From Ascidia mentula (Eukaryota; Chordata; Ascidiacea; Phlebobranchia; Ascidiidae), in NCBI GenBank assembly GCA_947561715.1, contig OX387202.1, positions 8,445,001-8,509,000 of the forward strand: a stretch of DNA of 64,000 nucleotides, read 5' to 3'. This document shows positions 24,831-36,400 of this stretch, one piece after another. Each line of letters begins with the position of its first letter. The stretch's first letter is position 1. Position numbers and translations under genes: made by a program. Under the pieces are notes generated by a model that worked only from the letters and a program-made list of their open reading frames with translations, was not told the origin of the DNA and searched no databases.

Positions 24831-25400
24831 GTTTGACGCAACACTCATAACAAAGGCTGCGCAGTAGCTCTGCGCGTGCAGACCGCGTGGTTAGGTTTGC
24901 TTGTACTTGTGTTGCCAGTTTTTTATTTTTCATGTGCTTTAACCTGATTCTATTTGAATAAGGATTCTACTTGAATAAGGTGTGGGTAATGTTTACGTCT
25001 GATAACTGTGTTTATCCCTAAAAACTGTGTGACCTTTGGAAGTTTTGCCGGCATCTGATTGATGCAGCTTGTAAATGTGATTTCGCAACGGGCAGTCTGT
25101 GCCTGCTGATAGATCGGTCGCAAAACAGTTTGGTGAGTGTACTAGAATGTTTGCAAACCGTATGTACAATTGTGTTTCTTTTTGTTTATAGAAACCGTTC
25201 CTGTTCCGTTGGTGTTGTGCTGGTCATTTTCGTTGTATTGAATATAAGTGTCTGTTGTGTTCTGCGGGCTTGGCCACTACCTTGGAGAACTGGGACGCGT
25301 TTTTAACACATTTGGGATAAACGCCAAAACTGCTGTGTAGCGTGTAACGCCGCCGATCCGTTGAAAAAGCACGTTGCACAAGGCATGTTAACCTATACAG

Positions 25401-25795
25401 CAGTGTTTCTCAAACTTTTTCCAATCACGTACCACTCATTTGTATTTTAATACATTGCGTACCACCGTATTACTATACCATAACTGTTATGACATAACAC
25501 CAATGAATAACAATTTAGCCAATATCACCAGTTGCTTGGATTTCTTTATTGTGCATTTGTGACGCAATATTATCAACGTGAAATTGTTGCACAGTTGAAT
25601 ACACGATGTCAGAATTACTTCAACAGTGCAACAATTTCACGTTGATACTATTGCGTAACAAATACACAATAAAGAAAATCGACATCATGTATTTGCAGCG
25701 GTTTTGGCTTCTGCAAAGTGCGGCAAATTGTATGGAGTAGACTAAATCGCGTACCCCTTGAAAAGCTCTCGCGTACCACAGTTTGAAAACCACTG
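25401..25795. mobile_element. hAT-type MITE
   Basis: The ends 'cagtgtttctcaaac' and 'gtttgaaaaccactg' are the classic hAT tips. The 8-bp target duplication is 'ctatacag' (25393-25400) and 'ctatgcag' (25796-25803), with one mismatch. The element has 395 bp and no transposase. Its middle is a long near-perfect inverted repeat: about 52-bp arms at 25541-25592 and 25626-25677. Confidence 0.92.
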
Positions 25796-25803
25796 CTATG
25801 CAG

Positions 25804-27389
25804 CAAGAACACGCAAGTAGACTTAGATTCAGCAAAGCAGCGACTGGGAGTCCAATTGGTACAACACCGTAGGTAGTAATGCCGGTTGTAATAATGTGTT
25901 GGTAAATGATTTAGAAAGCGATTTCTGTCAGAAACCGGCGAGGGTCAGTTTTTATTACATTGTAGGTCAAAGCAAAGGTTACGTGGTGACAAGGCAATGT
26001 GATAGAAACAATAAAAATATGCCAATACTAAAATAAGCATATTTGGCATGTAAAACCATGCTAATACGAGAACAGAAGACTACATCCAACACGGGATGTT
26101 ATTTCCGTACATTCTGTTTGCTACAGTAAAAGAAATATGTGCTTTCGAAGCTGATGCCGATGTGCGAGTTTTTGGGACAGATGTTAACTTGTATTCCAAA
26201 ACCTTTGTTGTAATTCGGACACCGCCCGAAACTACCCATGTTGTCTATCCATTTTACCCCATAAAAAATTCACGCACGAATGAAGACAACTTCAGACGAT
26301 TCATCATGAGAAAAACACAAGCATACAAATATTTTAAAATATAACGCCTTCCGAAACACATCAAAAATAGCTTTAACACCTATTTGTTGTCACTTTCAAA
26401 GATCACCTGTTATACAAGGTAACGGCAGAATTAGCGATGTTGGCGCCGCGCTGTTCTCGCAGTAGTTGCAAACAACGTTTTATCGCAAAATATTGCCCTC
26501 GTTAGGTCAACAAACTACTTTGATTCTGAACTGAGCGTTCGATAAACCGCACAGCTTTTAGTCCCAAACGTTTTTTTTTACACTAGTGTTATGACGGAAA
26601 AGGCCGATTACAGTTATGTAGCACCACGCATGTTCTCCGACTTAATTCCTCACCTAGGGGGAAAGCAGACAGAACGAAGGATGCAGACAGAGGCTTTTTC
26701 TACAGAACTCCCACAGCCTTCTGGCATCCGACTAGACGACAGACCTTTTTTCTCGTAGCTTGTTATGAATATCTACTGTGTTATCCGTTCACATTCACTC
26801 TGCCACCCAACTATAGACCCTACAACATCTAATTACAGCTAGCACAGCAGTTACTTGCTCAATCAGTATAGTTATTTTCTGGTTCTTAGGCTCATATGCA
26901 CGGTCTCCTAAAAATTAGCTCCCTATAAATCAATCACGTATTAAAATTGTCTTTTTATATTAACTGGCTCAGTCACTAACTCGCTTGGACAATTTAATTT
27001 ACGCCAAGTGATATTATTTCTTTGCTGTTGTGCCGTACGTCTGCAAATGCCCTTGCGCGAGAACCGCTAAAAAGACGGGGTAGGTGCGTTTTTTTCGATA
27101 GCGTGTAACTTTGCACAATGACGCATTTTTTGGAGTGACGCCATTTCGATGTTACAACCCCCCTAAATATGTGAATTTGTATGCGGCATTTGTTTCGCGG
27201 GAACTCGTCGGTTTCACTTGTTTGTTTGTAGTGTGCGTAGTTTGCCAGTGGTTTCAGAAACGTTTGAACGAACGACTTAGCAGCAATGCGACCAATGCCT
27301 CCATTTATCAAGAGATGAATAGTACTGATCGGTTGACTTCACTCATGTGAAAACGTTAATGACAGTTCTTTTCCTTGCAGCTAATACGA
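25804..27389. other. Unassigned intergenic sequence
   Basis: No gene, RNA or defined repeat was recognised. An open frame of 82 codons at 26096-26344 (+) has no recognisable domain, splice partners or neighbours and is not called. The right end approaches the BEL fossil at 27390. Confidence 0.3.
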
Positions 27390-28600
27390 AACCACAAAAG
27401 CAGCTATGTCTTCATTTCTGGTGGGGTAGGCCATCGTTCTAATTTATCCAGAGAAACTTGGGACCTGTCAGCCATAGAGAGCTGATAATATTGCGTGCTG
27501 CCAAACCACGCGAAACATCGTCCGTGGGGTTCTGTCGTGAACCAACGCCCCCCTTGTTCAGGGTTTGTCTGTCGATGAATTTTGGCCAACCTATTTGCAA
27601 CAAATGTACCAAAACGTTTACTTTCGTTGCGTATGCTCTGCCGGACGGAGCATGCGACCATCTAAGACACAAACGTACAATTTTTACACTTTAACTGGCG
27701 TCCAAGCCTTTACCGCTAGAACAGCAGTGGCAAGTTCAATTTTTAGAAAGCTCGGTGTTAGGTGGTGTAACTTTTAAGTTGCCAAATAAAAACTAGCAAT
27801 TGATTTTTCCATTACCATTTACCCATCGGAGGTAAGACACAGTTTATAATCTTGGGTAGACGTATCCGAAAAGTAATGCACTTCGTCATCCCATTCGAAG
27901 TTCTGTCGAACTATATCGTGTGGTAGCAACTTTGTAATTAAAGTACGGGTAAAATTACCTATGCGACGGGTAAATTTCTTGCCTCGCGTTGTGTCATGTT
28001 GAACCCGCCAGTATAGCCACCACAAAAACCTCAAGGTATATACTTTTGAACGCGAACCTGGTGAAACAATGCTTCCTCATCCGCCACTAGGGCAAAATTA
28101 CCCAACTTTTTCAGGGAACATATGCAAGGGCGCAAGCTGTTTGTCTCTTTCAAAATCAAATCATAGTCGTGGGAAGGCTGTATGGAAAATAATACTGTTG
28201 CCTGCCACTTAGGCTATACTGTTCATACGAAATCTTTCCAGAACCCTAATTAAACTTTTTACTAAATCGGGCCCTTGCAGCAACCGGTCGTGAGCAACAG
28301 TTTTATGCTGCGTTACGCAGTCGAAAACAATGCGTACCTTGTGAGGCTTTCGTAAAACAGAACCTGATGGTGCGGTAAGTACCGATGTGCCAAGGGCACT
28401 TTCTCGAAATGATGTGTCATCGTGCTCTTGTTGGAATTCCTCTTTCCGAGATTCAAATTTCTGAGTGTTAACTGCAATATTATCAACGGTAGGATAACAG
28501 ATACACGGGTCGATGAGGGACCACCCAACTTGACGGCATTAAATTCCTACTCCACTTTTGCCTATCGGCGACTTCTTTATGTGACAGATGACTATGGGCG

Positions 28601-28915
28601 GCCAGAAGGGTCATAATGCGTCTGAATCAACACGTTGCTTATTTAACCAACATGTTCCTTATTTAACCAACATGTTGCTTATTAAGCAACGTGTTACTTG
28701 GCGCCAGAAGGGTCAAAATTCACACGTTGCTTATTTAAGCAACATGTTGGTTAAATAAGCAACATGTTCCTTAAATAAGCAACGTGTTAAAAAAGACGTT
28801 GCTAGAAGGCGACCGTGGTCGGCCAAAAGGGTCAAAAGTCTGCCTAAACAACATGTTGCTTAAATAACGAACATGTTGCTTATTTAACGCACGTGTTCAT
28901 TCTGACCCTTCTGGC
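28601..28915. mobile_element. Palindrome-rich MITE
   Basis: Perfect 13-bp inverted ends 'gccagaagggtca' (28601-28613) and 'tgacccttctggc' (28903-28915) enclose 315 bp. The end motif recurs internally near 28700 and 28823. Between these, short palindromes ('aacatgtt', 'aacacgtt') separated by 'gcttatttaa' occur about every 20 bp in both orientations. There is no coding capacity. No clear target duplication was seen. Confidence 0.85.
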
Positions 28916-30404
28916 GCGCTTTGTCACGTTGGTAACCTTTTACCCTGGCGGGAAATTGAACATTATTCAGCAGATTTAGAAGACCACGCGCTTCTAATGT
29001 TCCTTGCAATTCTAATTTCATGAGTTTATTTCAAGGTACTTGGGTAAATGTGCGTTATTTTTTTGCCAAAATCAGGTTGGTCGATTTCAGTAACTTATTA
29101 GTTAAATGTTTCTGCGCGGATTACCGATAAATTTCGCAAACATTTTTTTCAATTTGGGAAATAGATACACTGTTTTCAGATTGTTCCCACTCTTGTTTAT
29201 CAGCATATATGAAAGCAGCTAGGCATGTGAACAGGTTTTTACCAAACTCAAGACTAATAAGATCAAGGGAAGGCCGTTCATGAATGCAACCTTTACTGTC
29301 GTTTCGCGTTTTTTGCATGAGTAAAAACGAGATACGAACGCTCTGCAAGCAGATTCTTTTGGTTTATACAGTCTCTTAACCACCTTTCAGGCATAACGTA
29401 GTATTTCTTTTGTCGCTTCGAATTAACCTCGGTGATCTGTTGACGTAGCTTCGCATTTGGCAATAGTTCACCAATTACTACATGACTTAATGCTTCTTCA
29501 TGTAGATTTTCAACAATACAACCTCCATAAAATATAACCTGAATAAAAGTATTTTAACAAAGTTTGTAATGTAAAAGAAGCACCGCATACCAAACTCTGA
29601 AGCTCAACAAAATGGGCATTTTCCCAGGAACAGCCATCATGTTTGCAAGAGAGATAAAAGTTCATTCCTTTAAAAAGATAGTTTGGATATTCCCCAAAAC
29701 CAACCAATGGGAACCTGCAACAATTTGGGAATTTGTTTTAAAAACAGACTTAAACATATTTCAAACCAAATATTTTAGAACGGAAATCAACCAATTTTTT
29801 TTTATATATTGGGACGAAATATTTTTTCTTCCAGTGGCCCCGTAGTTGTAATGGCATGCGTTTTTGGCAGTGTAAAATCAATATTTGCATTGTAGAACAA
29901 AAAAACAGTTCTTTGTTAAATTCGTTGCAGATATGCGTGTAGCTCTAAAACTTTGAATCGAAGAAATAATCAGTGAAATATGCAAAGTTGAAGGGGCACC
30001 GCATACAAAACAGTTTGTTCGTATGTTTGCTTGACTCCATAACCACCCATTAGTTTTAACCCTGTCTTTGGCTCCAAATATATTCAATCTCTTTCTCCGA
30101 ATAAAGAAAAAACTGTTCTTCATGTATTACCACAAAAACGTAACGCAGTTGTGCAATCCGCGATAAACGTTTTCTATAGCCCGAACACCGCAGTAACAGC
30201 GACTTAAAATACGGAACTTTCCCAGAAAATGTTCGTTTGACAATTATTGAATTTTTTTGTCCAACACAAAACAATATAATGCTTTTTTTGTTTATATACG
30301 AGATTCCTTATTATCATATCATCACTATAAGTGTCGTAACGTACCCGCAATGGGAGTTGCCCGGATGTTTTCCTTCGACGTATGCGTGTCGCGAAGTTGC
30401 TTAA

Positions 30405-31324
30405 AGTGCATATGACACGTAAAAATAAAACATGTTAATAATCAAACTAAGAGATGTTCATAGCTTTGCAACATTTTTGGCGAAAAAAGTAGCGTGATAC
30501 GACGACTGGTTTCTGAGAAACAGCTGATCAAAATCGCACTTTTGCCGCTGCGAACCAAATCGTGCGAAAGCGAGATATTGTTGCGTGACGTCATAGAAGG
30601 CGCTTCAGTCGTGCGCGAGTGCTGGCAGCAAGCCTTATGCGTAGGAATGGAAAACATTGTAAAATTGGTTTAAGCATAATATTGCATTAAACAGGGGACA
30701 AAAAGTGAACAAGTGCAATAAACGGATTTTGATGTTCATTTAAGCTGAAGACAGATGGCCGCTGTTCGACCTATTATGTCCTATTTAGTTGTGTAATAAT
30801 AAAACAGTTACTGGGACAGGGTGTTCTTGTTGCTACAGCATTTATGATCGCTAACGTGATACATGAACTTTTGAAAACACGACAGAGACAAACCGTTAGT
30901 TTAGCATTGTCGTTTTGTCCACTCACAGTTATGTCGTTTCTGCTATACCCTGTGGTCTTCTGCTAATAAGGGAGAAATAAGCCTTTAATCTGGACGTCAC
31001 AATAACAAATTTTTGTGTGATGCAAAACCCTGTCCTGACCTTTACGGTAACGTAATCTGTGGATTCTCCTATGTTTGAAACTATTCGATATCTGCAAAAA
31101 AGGCGCCTTTTCCTATCTAAACAATGCATTTTTTCGACGCAAGCGCTTTATGTGATGTCATTTTCTCCTTAGCGCAAAAGGTTTACGATTTTTGGTCGCC
31201 GTTACTTTTCGTGCAGTTTTCTACATTTTCTAGTTAACGTAGAACCGTGAAACGTTGGATATATATTTGTTGTAGATGTACCTTTAGTTTTACGCAAAGT
31301 TGTCATGGCCGTGTCATATGCACT
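30405..31324. mobile_element. Non-autonomous DNA transposon with TTAA target sites (copy 2)
   Basis: The same ends as copy 1 ('agtgcatatgacacg' and 'cgtgtcatatgcact') are flanked by TTAA at 30401-30404 and 31325-31328. It lies in the opposite orientation to the copy at 12328-13185 and aligns with it over nearly its whole length, except that the 113-bp hairpin is missing. It has inserted into the minus-strand BEL fossil. Confidence 0.9.
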
Positions 31325-32034
31325 TTAATAGCTGCGCTACAGTTACCCTCTTTGCAGGATCACTTTCATTATGACAGAACGAGTGCGGTGAATTTTGCGT
31401 AGCCTGGCATTCTTACTTTCTTTGTCATGTTTGTAGTTGAAGTTAGTCTTGACAATTTTCCTTGAGCAATGTAAGGGGAAGAATGAAGAAGTACATCAGA
31501 CTTGGCAAATAACGAATGAAGATGTGCGTCAAAGCGTATTTGCGGACTGTGACTTGGCGAATAACTATTTCCAGTTCTTCGATATTGCATTAGAAATTCC
31601 ACGATTATTTGCTTTGTACAGACTTTCCTTCGGCCCGGTATAGTTACGTACGTACTGGCACTGCTGGTGTCTCCAATCATTAAATTGCACTGGTGCCCAT
31701 AGTTGTTCTTCTTATAACATTCTGTCGTCCAGTGCTTGTTCTAACTTTGGTTGACAAAATGTAACCAGCTGCCGCTGAATCGAGAATAATCCAGAGTCGA
31801 CGACAAGTGGAATTAATATGTTTGGCATGGCTTTGCAGTAAAGTTGCCACTTGAAATTTATGTCTCCTTACTTCAACGGTTCCTATGGTATCCTCAAAAC
31901 TCAAATTCTTCGAGATTTTTATGGTTTTCAGCTCTTTGAATTTCTGTGCTTTCTTGCATGTCACTACGAACTTATCAAACAACCCACTAATGCAAATGGC
32001 ATGACCGCCCCACTGCGCATGTCGTTACTTGGCG

Positions 32035-32215
32035 ATTATAGCTATTTTATCGAGATCATTGGGTTTACATGCTTCGCAGCCCAGGTATTGCAGCCTAGCT
32101 GGATCCAACCACTTTCCTTACGAGTTGGAGCAAGATTTGTAAAATCATGAAGTTTAAAGTCACGACTCTGGGATAACCAGGCCCAACAACTACAGCTCAG
32201 CGGTTACACGGGTAT
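32035..32215 (-). mobile_element. tRNA-derived SINE, minus-strand copy
   Basis: On the minus strand, a tRNA-like head (matching 'gttgggcctggt' and 'gtcgtga') is followed by a body containing 'gatccagctagg' and 'gggctgcgaagc'. The same blocks occur in the same order on the plus strand at 32285-32595. The ends are not sharply defined. Confidence 0.65.
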
Positions 32216-32284
32216 TTTGTGTCCAAAGTACACTGGTGCACAAGCGCACAACTTGTCAGGCAACCTGCGTTGTCTGACTGTAGA

Positions 32285-32595
32285 GGTAGAGATCCCCTAC
32301 GAATATGTTAAGTTGATAGAGCGTTGGGCCTGGTAAGCCCAGGGTCGTGAGTTTAAACCTCACTGGGAGATTGATTTTTTCACTTTGCTCCGATCCTATT
32401 AGAAAAAACTGGCTGATCCAGCTAGGTGGCAATGCCCGGGCTGCGAAGCCTGTATACCTAATGTTCTAACAACCAAGAAACAGCTTCGGGTCAAACTGGT
32501 CGTTTATGAATGCAACAAAGTCTCACACAATTATCTTCCTCATTATTGTCATCACCACCTGTATCTGCTCCTGATGACGTTACATGTTCAATAAA
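32285..32595 (+). mobile_element. tRNA-derived SINE, plus-strand copy
   Basis: Bases 32293-32370 fold like a decayed tRNA. There is a 7-bp acceptor with one mismatch, an anticodon arm with loop 'ctggtaa' (anticodon GGT, Thr-like), and a T arm GTGAG/CTCAC with loop 'tttaaac'. The D arm is about 6 nt too long, so it is not a working tRNA. A body of about 220 bp follows, shared in inverted orientation with 32035-32215. That repetition is the main evidence for a SINE rather than a lone tRNA pseudogene. Confidence 0.65.
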
Positions 32596-32599
32596 CTTT

Positions 32600-33474
32600 T
32601 CTATAGTTTTTGTCCGAAGACTGTATACAGTAAACCTAGGATATTCCAGATTAGATTAATCAGACTCTTAGTCTTATTCAGCAGAAATTTTGTAGCTTCT
32701 TTCTCAAGCTCAGATAATCCAACTATTTATCGACATCTAGCTAGCTAGTGATATTTAGCAAGCAATGTGGAGCCAATACACAATACACGATATTTAGCAA
32801 GTTTGGTGCAGTTTTAGTGTATTTTTTTACTTTTTTATTCAGCTAGTCATTTGATACTGGGTGTCGTTAAAAAGTTAGTTGAAAGATCCAAATGTCGTGG
32901 GGAATTTTGTTAAAAATAAATCACTAAAAAGTATGTAATTTTATGAATCCTTGTTGCGTATTGTCCAATGCTTCAATCAACTTTTTTTTTACCAGTGGAC
33001 ATTTATGGGTCACAAGTCTAGTAATTGTTTTAGGCAATGAAGCAATTAGTATGTAACCTAACACTGAATAAGGGGCCTACAGTACTTCAATAATAAAAAA
33101 AAAAAAATTAACAGCCAAAACTTTTTTTTGTTTTTTGCATTTTTCCAGCAATAACCAATAGCCATTGCCACATACAATCACATTGTAGTAAAAGGTCCAT
33201 AAATAGTATTACACTTCAGTCTCATGGGCTGTTGAGTAGTATTTTGTAGCTACCAATGCTTTTTTAGCATTTTTTCTAAGTTCCTGACCCTACATTTTTT
33301 GTGCTTGATCAGTCAACAGGTTTGTATTACCAAGATAATACAATACAAATATTTAAAGCAGGGAGAGTAAACTTTAAATGTAACAAGATTATTAACAGTT
33401 TACACACTTTTTCCTGAAAAGTGCTAGAAGTTGCATTTTCTTTGTGACCCCATAACAATATAAGAAAAAACATG
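32600..33474. other. Region downstream of DNA ligase IV
   Basis: AT-rich and without a recognised gene. A 140-bp piece at about 32805-32945 resembles the element at 47818-48646 ('gtgcagttttagtg', 'aaaagttagttgaaag'). I looked here on the minus strand for further ligase exons and saw none. Confidence 0.4.
32805..32945. repeat. Fragment related to the 47818-48646 element
   Basis: The motifs 'tttggtgcagttttagtg', 'gtcgttaaaaagttagtt' and 'aaatcac' occur in the same order and spacing as at about 47995-48125. It has no terminal inverted repeats of its own. Confidence 0.6.
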
Positions 33475-36400
33475 TCACCTTGTGAAAACACTGTGATTAA
33501 AGATTTGGAGTAGTAAATTTTTGGATTTAATCACTTCTGGGGGTAGTACTGTAGCCAAATCTTTTCCTTCCAATCTTGAAAAGATTAGATCCCTTATAGA
33601 TTCAACATCAACATCCTAAAATAACACTTTACGTTTAAATGTCTTCGTTTTTTTCAGCGAATAATATTAACCTGAGTGTAGTCATCACCAAACTTGTCAT
33701 ATAAAACATTTAACTGATATTTGGTTGACTGTGTGGCAAAAATTAGCTCAGAAGGCTTCCATGCTTCTAGACAACCCGATTTTAAACATCGAAAGAGCCA
33801 TGAAGTCCTGTTTTTCACATAAATATACATGATCTGTGCAGGATTATTAACTTGGCAAACTAGACATATAAGAACTACAAATGTGTGCAACCCACATGAC
33901 ATGTTTTGACACAGTTGTTAAGTCTGTATAGGCAGTTATAGTATGGATTGCACAACAAAATACATGGGGGAAAAACTTGAAGCAACTTCATGGTCTCTAA
34001 ATATACGTAAACAAACAAAGGCACTTCGCCATACCAATGGCATTGGGGTTTACACTCACATTTTCTATGCTAACACCATTCAGTTATATTTAAAAGTGTA
34101 CTAAAGGGCAACAAATATTCATATTACCAAGCATACTGTAAACTATTATACAAACAGAAATCCGAGTATTGCAAATGATTTAGTTGCTAATTCTGAGATC
34201 ATGTTACTTCTGGGGAAAACTAGTTAGCAGCTAATAAAGTGGATGAATTGAAATTAGTTGCATATAAAGTTATTTGATGTCATAATGTTCATTTTATGTC
34301 GCCTATAACAAAACTAGATCAAACCACTTGGCAGTAAATAGTTTACTTCATGTATTTACAGTTTATCTAATGTTGAAAACAACAAAATTTTGTGATAAAA
34401 CCTAACAATTTATAACTACCAGCAAATTTCAAACAAAATATTATTTTATTGATCAGTTTCATAGTTTATGCATATTGGTGCTGTAACCAGGATCATCATT
34501 TGTGAAAATAAATAAGCAGCACACAATCGGACAGTCTTAAAACAGAAATCATTTCTTGAACAAATTATAACAACAGCGTTGCCTACCAATAATTTTTGGC
34601 AGTATTTATTCCATGCACTAATATGAAAATAATATATACCTGACAATGTTATATTTCTGGGACTTCATAATATTTCGAACTTTAACATGTTGATCATTAT
34701 CAGCAACTACGGCCATCACGTCATGTGACGGGTTTTGAACAACTTTGCCTCCATATTCAATAATGCCTTTTTCCAATCCCTTAAATGTAAAAATATTTAT
34801 CAATATCACTGTATCAAAACTAAACTAAATAATCCCTTTGTCAGTTTTTGTGTTAAATCAACACAATCGATGATGTTTGGACAAAACTTAGAATCATGCT
34901 TCAATGATATTAACATTACACCAGGTTTCCAATGTGAAAAACTAATTTTTAGTTACAGAACAAAAGCGAGAGCATATATAAAAAGGGGTAATACAGGGCA
35001 GCAAGCAGTTTAATATACAACATAAATGTGTATATATTCAAATTTATATTGTATTTTTTTCTTTCCAGAGCAAACCACTATAATGATAAAGAGCGAAAAA
35101 TGAGTTTTTCAGTAACATAACACACTAACAGAAACCGACTTTTATGTGGAGTTTACCATAAATATGTGCATCAGGAACTACACCAGAAGCAAAAACTATG
35201 TGCCATAAAACAGAAAATATCCTCAGGAAAATTTTCAAACCACCTCCATCAAAAACATCCAGATATGCCTATTCTCAAGATATTTAATATAAAACTATCA
35301 ACCACTACAACAGTTTAAACAATCACCTTTTTGGTTACATCTTTTGTACCATTGATTACACAAAATATCTTTCCTTGAAATGAATTTGATACTTTGGAAA
35401 CATCTGAGGCATCAATCCCTATGAAGACAAATATGTAAAGGATAATACATTAACAAAACATTAAATTATAGTCTACTACATACAATCCGTTTAGGGCAGA
35501 ATTATTTTTAGAAAAATATAATTATAACACTTGTAACAGCTATGTACCTTGATAATGAGTGAGAATAGTGGTGGGTTGATCACAATACAGTTTTTTCTGC
35601 TTCTTTATCTTTGTTTGGTCAGTTGACAACACACTGTGAGTTCGGGCCAATTTTCCTAGAAAAAGGAACAACTATTTGCTATTTAGTTTTTAGAATCTAT
35701 AAGATATTTAGTTTTTAGAAGTATGATTTTAGTTACCATCTGCTGCCTTTTGCAAATCAATTAACTGGTCAAAATTCATTGCATCACTATATGACTTGTC
35801 TTCTCTAACAGCAACCAATCTTGGAAACCTTAAAGTGCATTTTGTTGAATATGAAGTTGATGGAATTATTTCACTTGCCCGAACCTGTAACTCACATGTT
35901 TTTTTCAAAAAGCCTATTTAGCAAATTACTGAAATACAATTACCTGTACCACCAACGAATTTCTGGGATGGATAATTACATCTGGTTTTTCTTTGCCTAC
36001 TTCCAGCCAGTTTGGAATATTTTTTTTATTTAAAACTTTTAAATTTGATTTTAGTTTTTCGATAATCTACAAAGAGAAGGTATAAAAATAGTTTCTGCAT
36101 TAGCAACACAAAAAGTGTTTGAAGAGCATTAAAACTGTTGATATAATTAAATGCAAGAAAAGTAGAGCCGGGCCAAAAAAATAGAATGACAAAAGCAAAG
36201 TTAACAACTCCACCTGTAATTATAAAAACTATAAAAACACAACAGAGTCATAGAACACAAACCTGTAAGAGCTCTCTGTCTGTGTATCCCGAACCAACTC
36301 TACAAAATGTTTTGAAGGTTTCTGGCAAGTTTTCGGGAAATGTTGGATCTTTTACACCAACACCAAGATGAAATATGGACAAAACACTTGATATTTTTCC

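Larger units (their letters stand above)
27390..32030 (-). mobile_element. Second BEL/Pao retrotransposon fossil, minus strand
   Basis: Pieces of BEL/Pao pol appear in the expected order on the minus strand. Protease-like sequence (a 'LDSAAAGYI' motif) lies near 31700-31960, reverse-transcriptase-like sequence near 28280-28450, and RNase H-like to linker sequence near 27400-27960. The long middle is unassigned. Two MITEs have inserted (28601-28915 and 30405-31324). The element is heavily broken, with many breaks, and no LTRs were found, so the outer limits are approximate. It is related to, and looks older than, the BEL copy at 5600-11755. Confidence 0.65.

Noticed and set aside
26096-26344. 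An 82-codon plus-strand frame
   Set aside because: No domain, no splice partner and no neighbour support.
32293-32370. A working tRNA-Thr gene
   Set aside because: The D arm is too long, one acceptor pair is mismatched, and the head plus its body recur inverted next door, as a SINE would.
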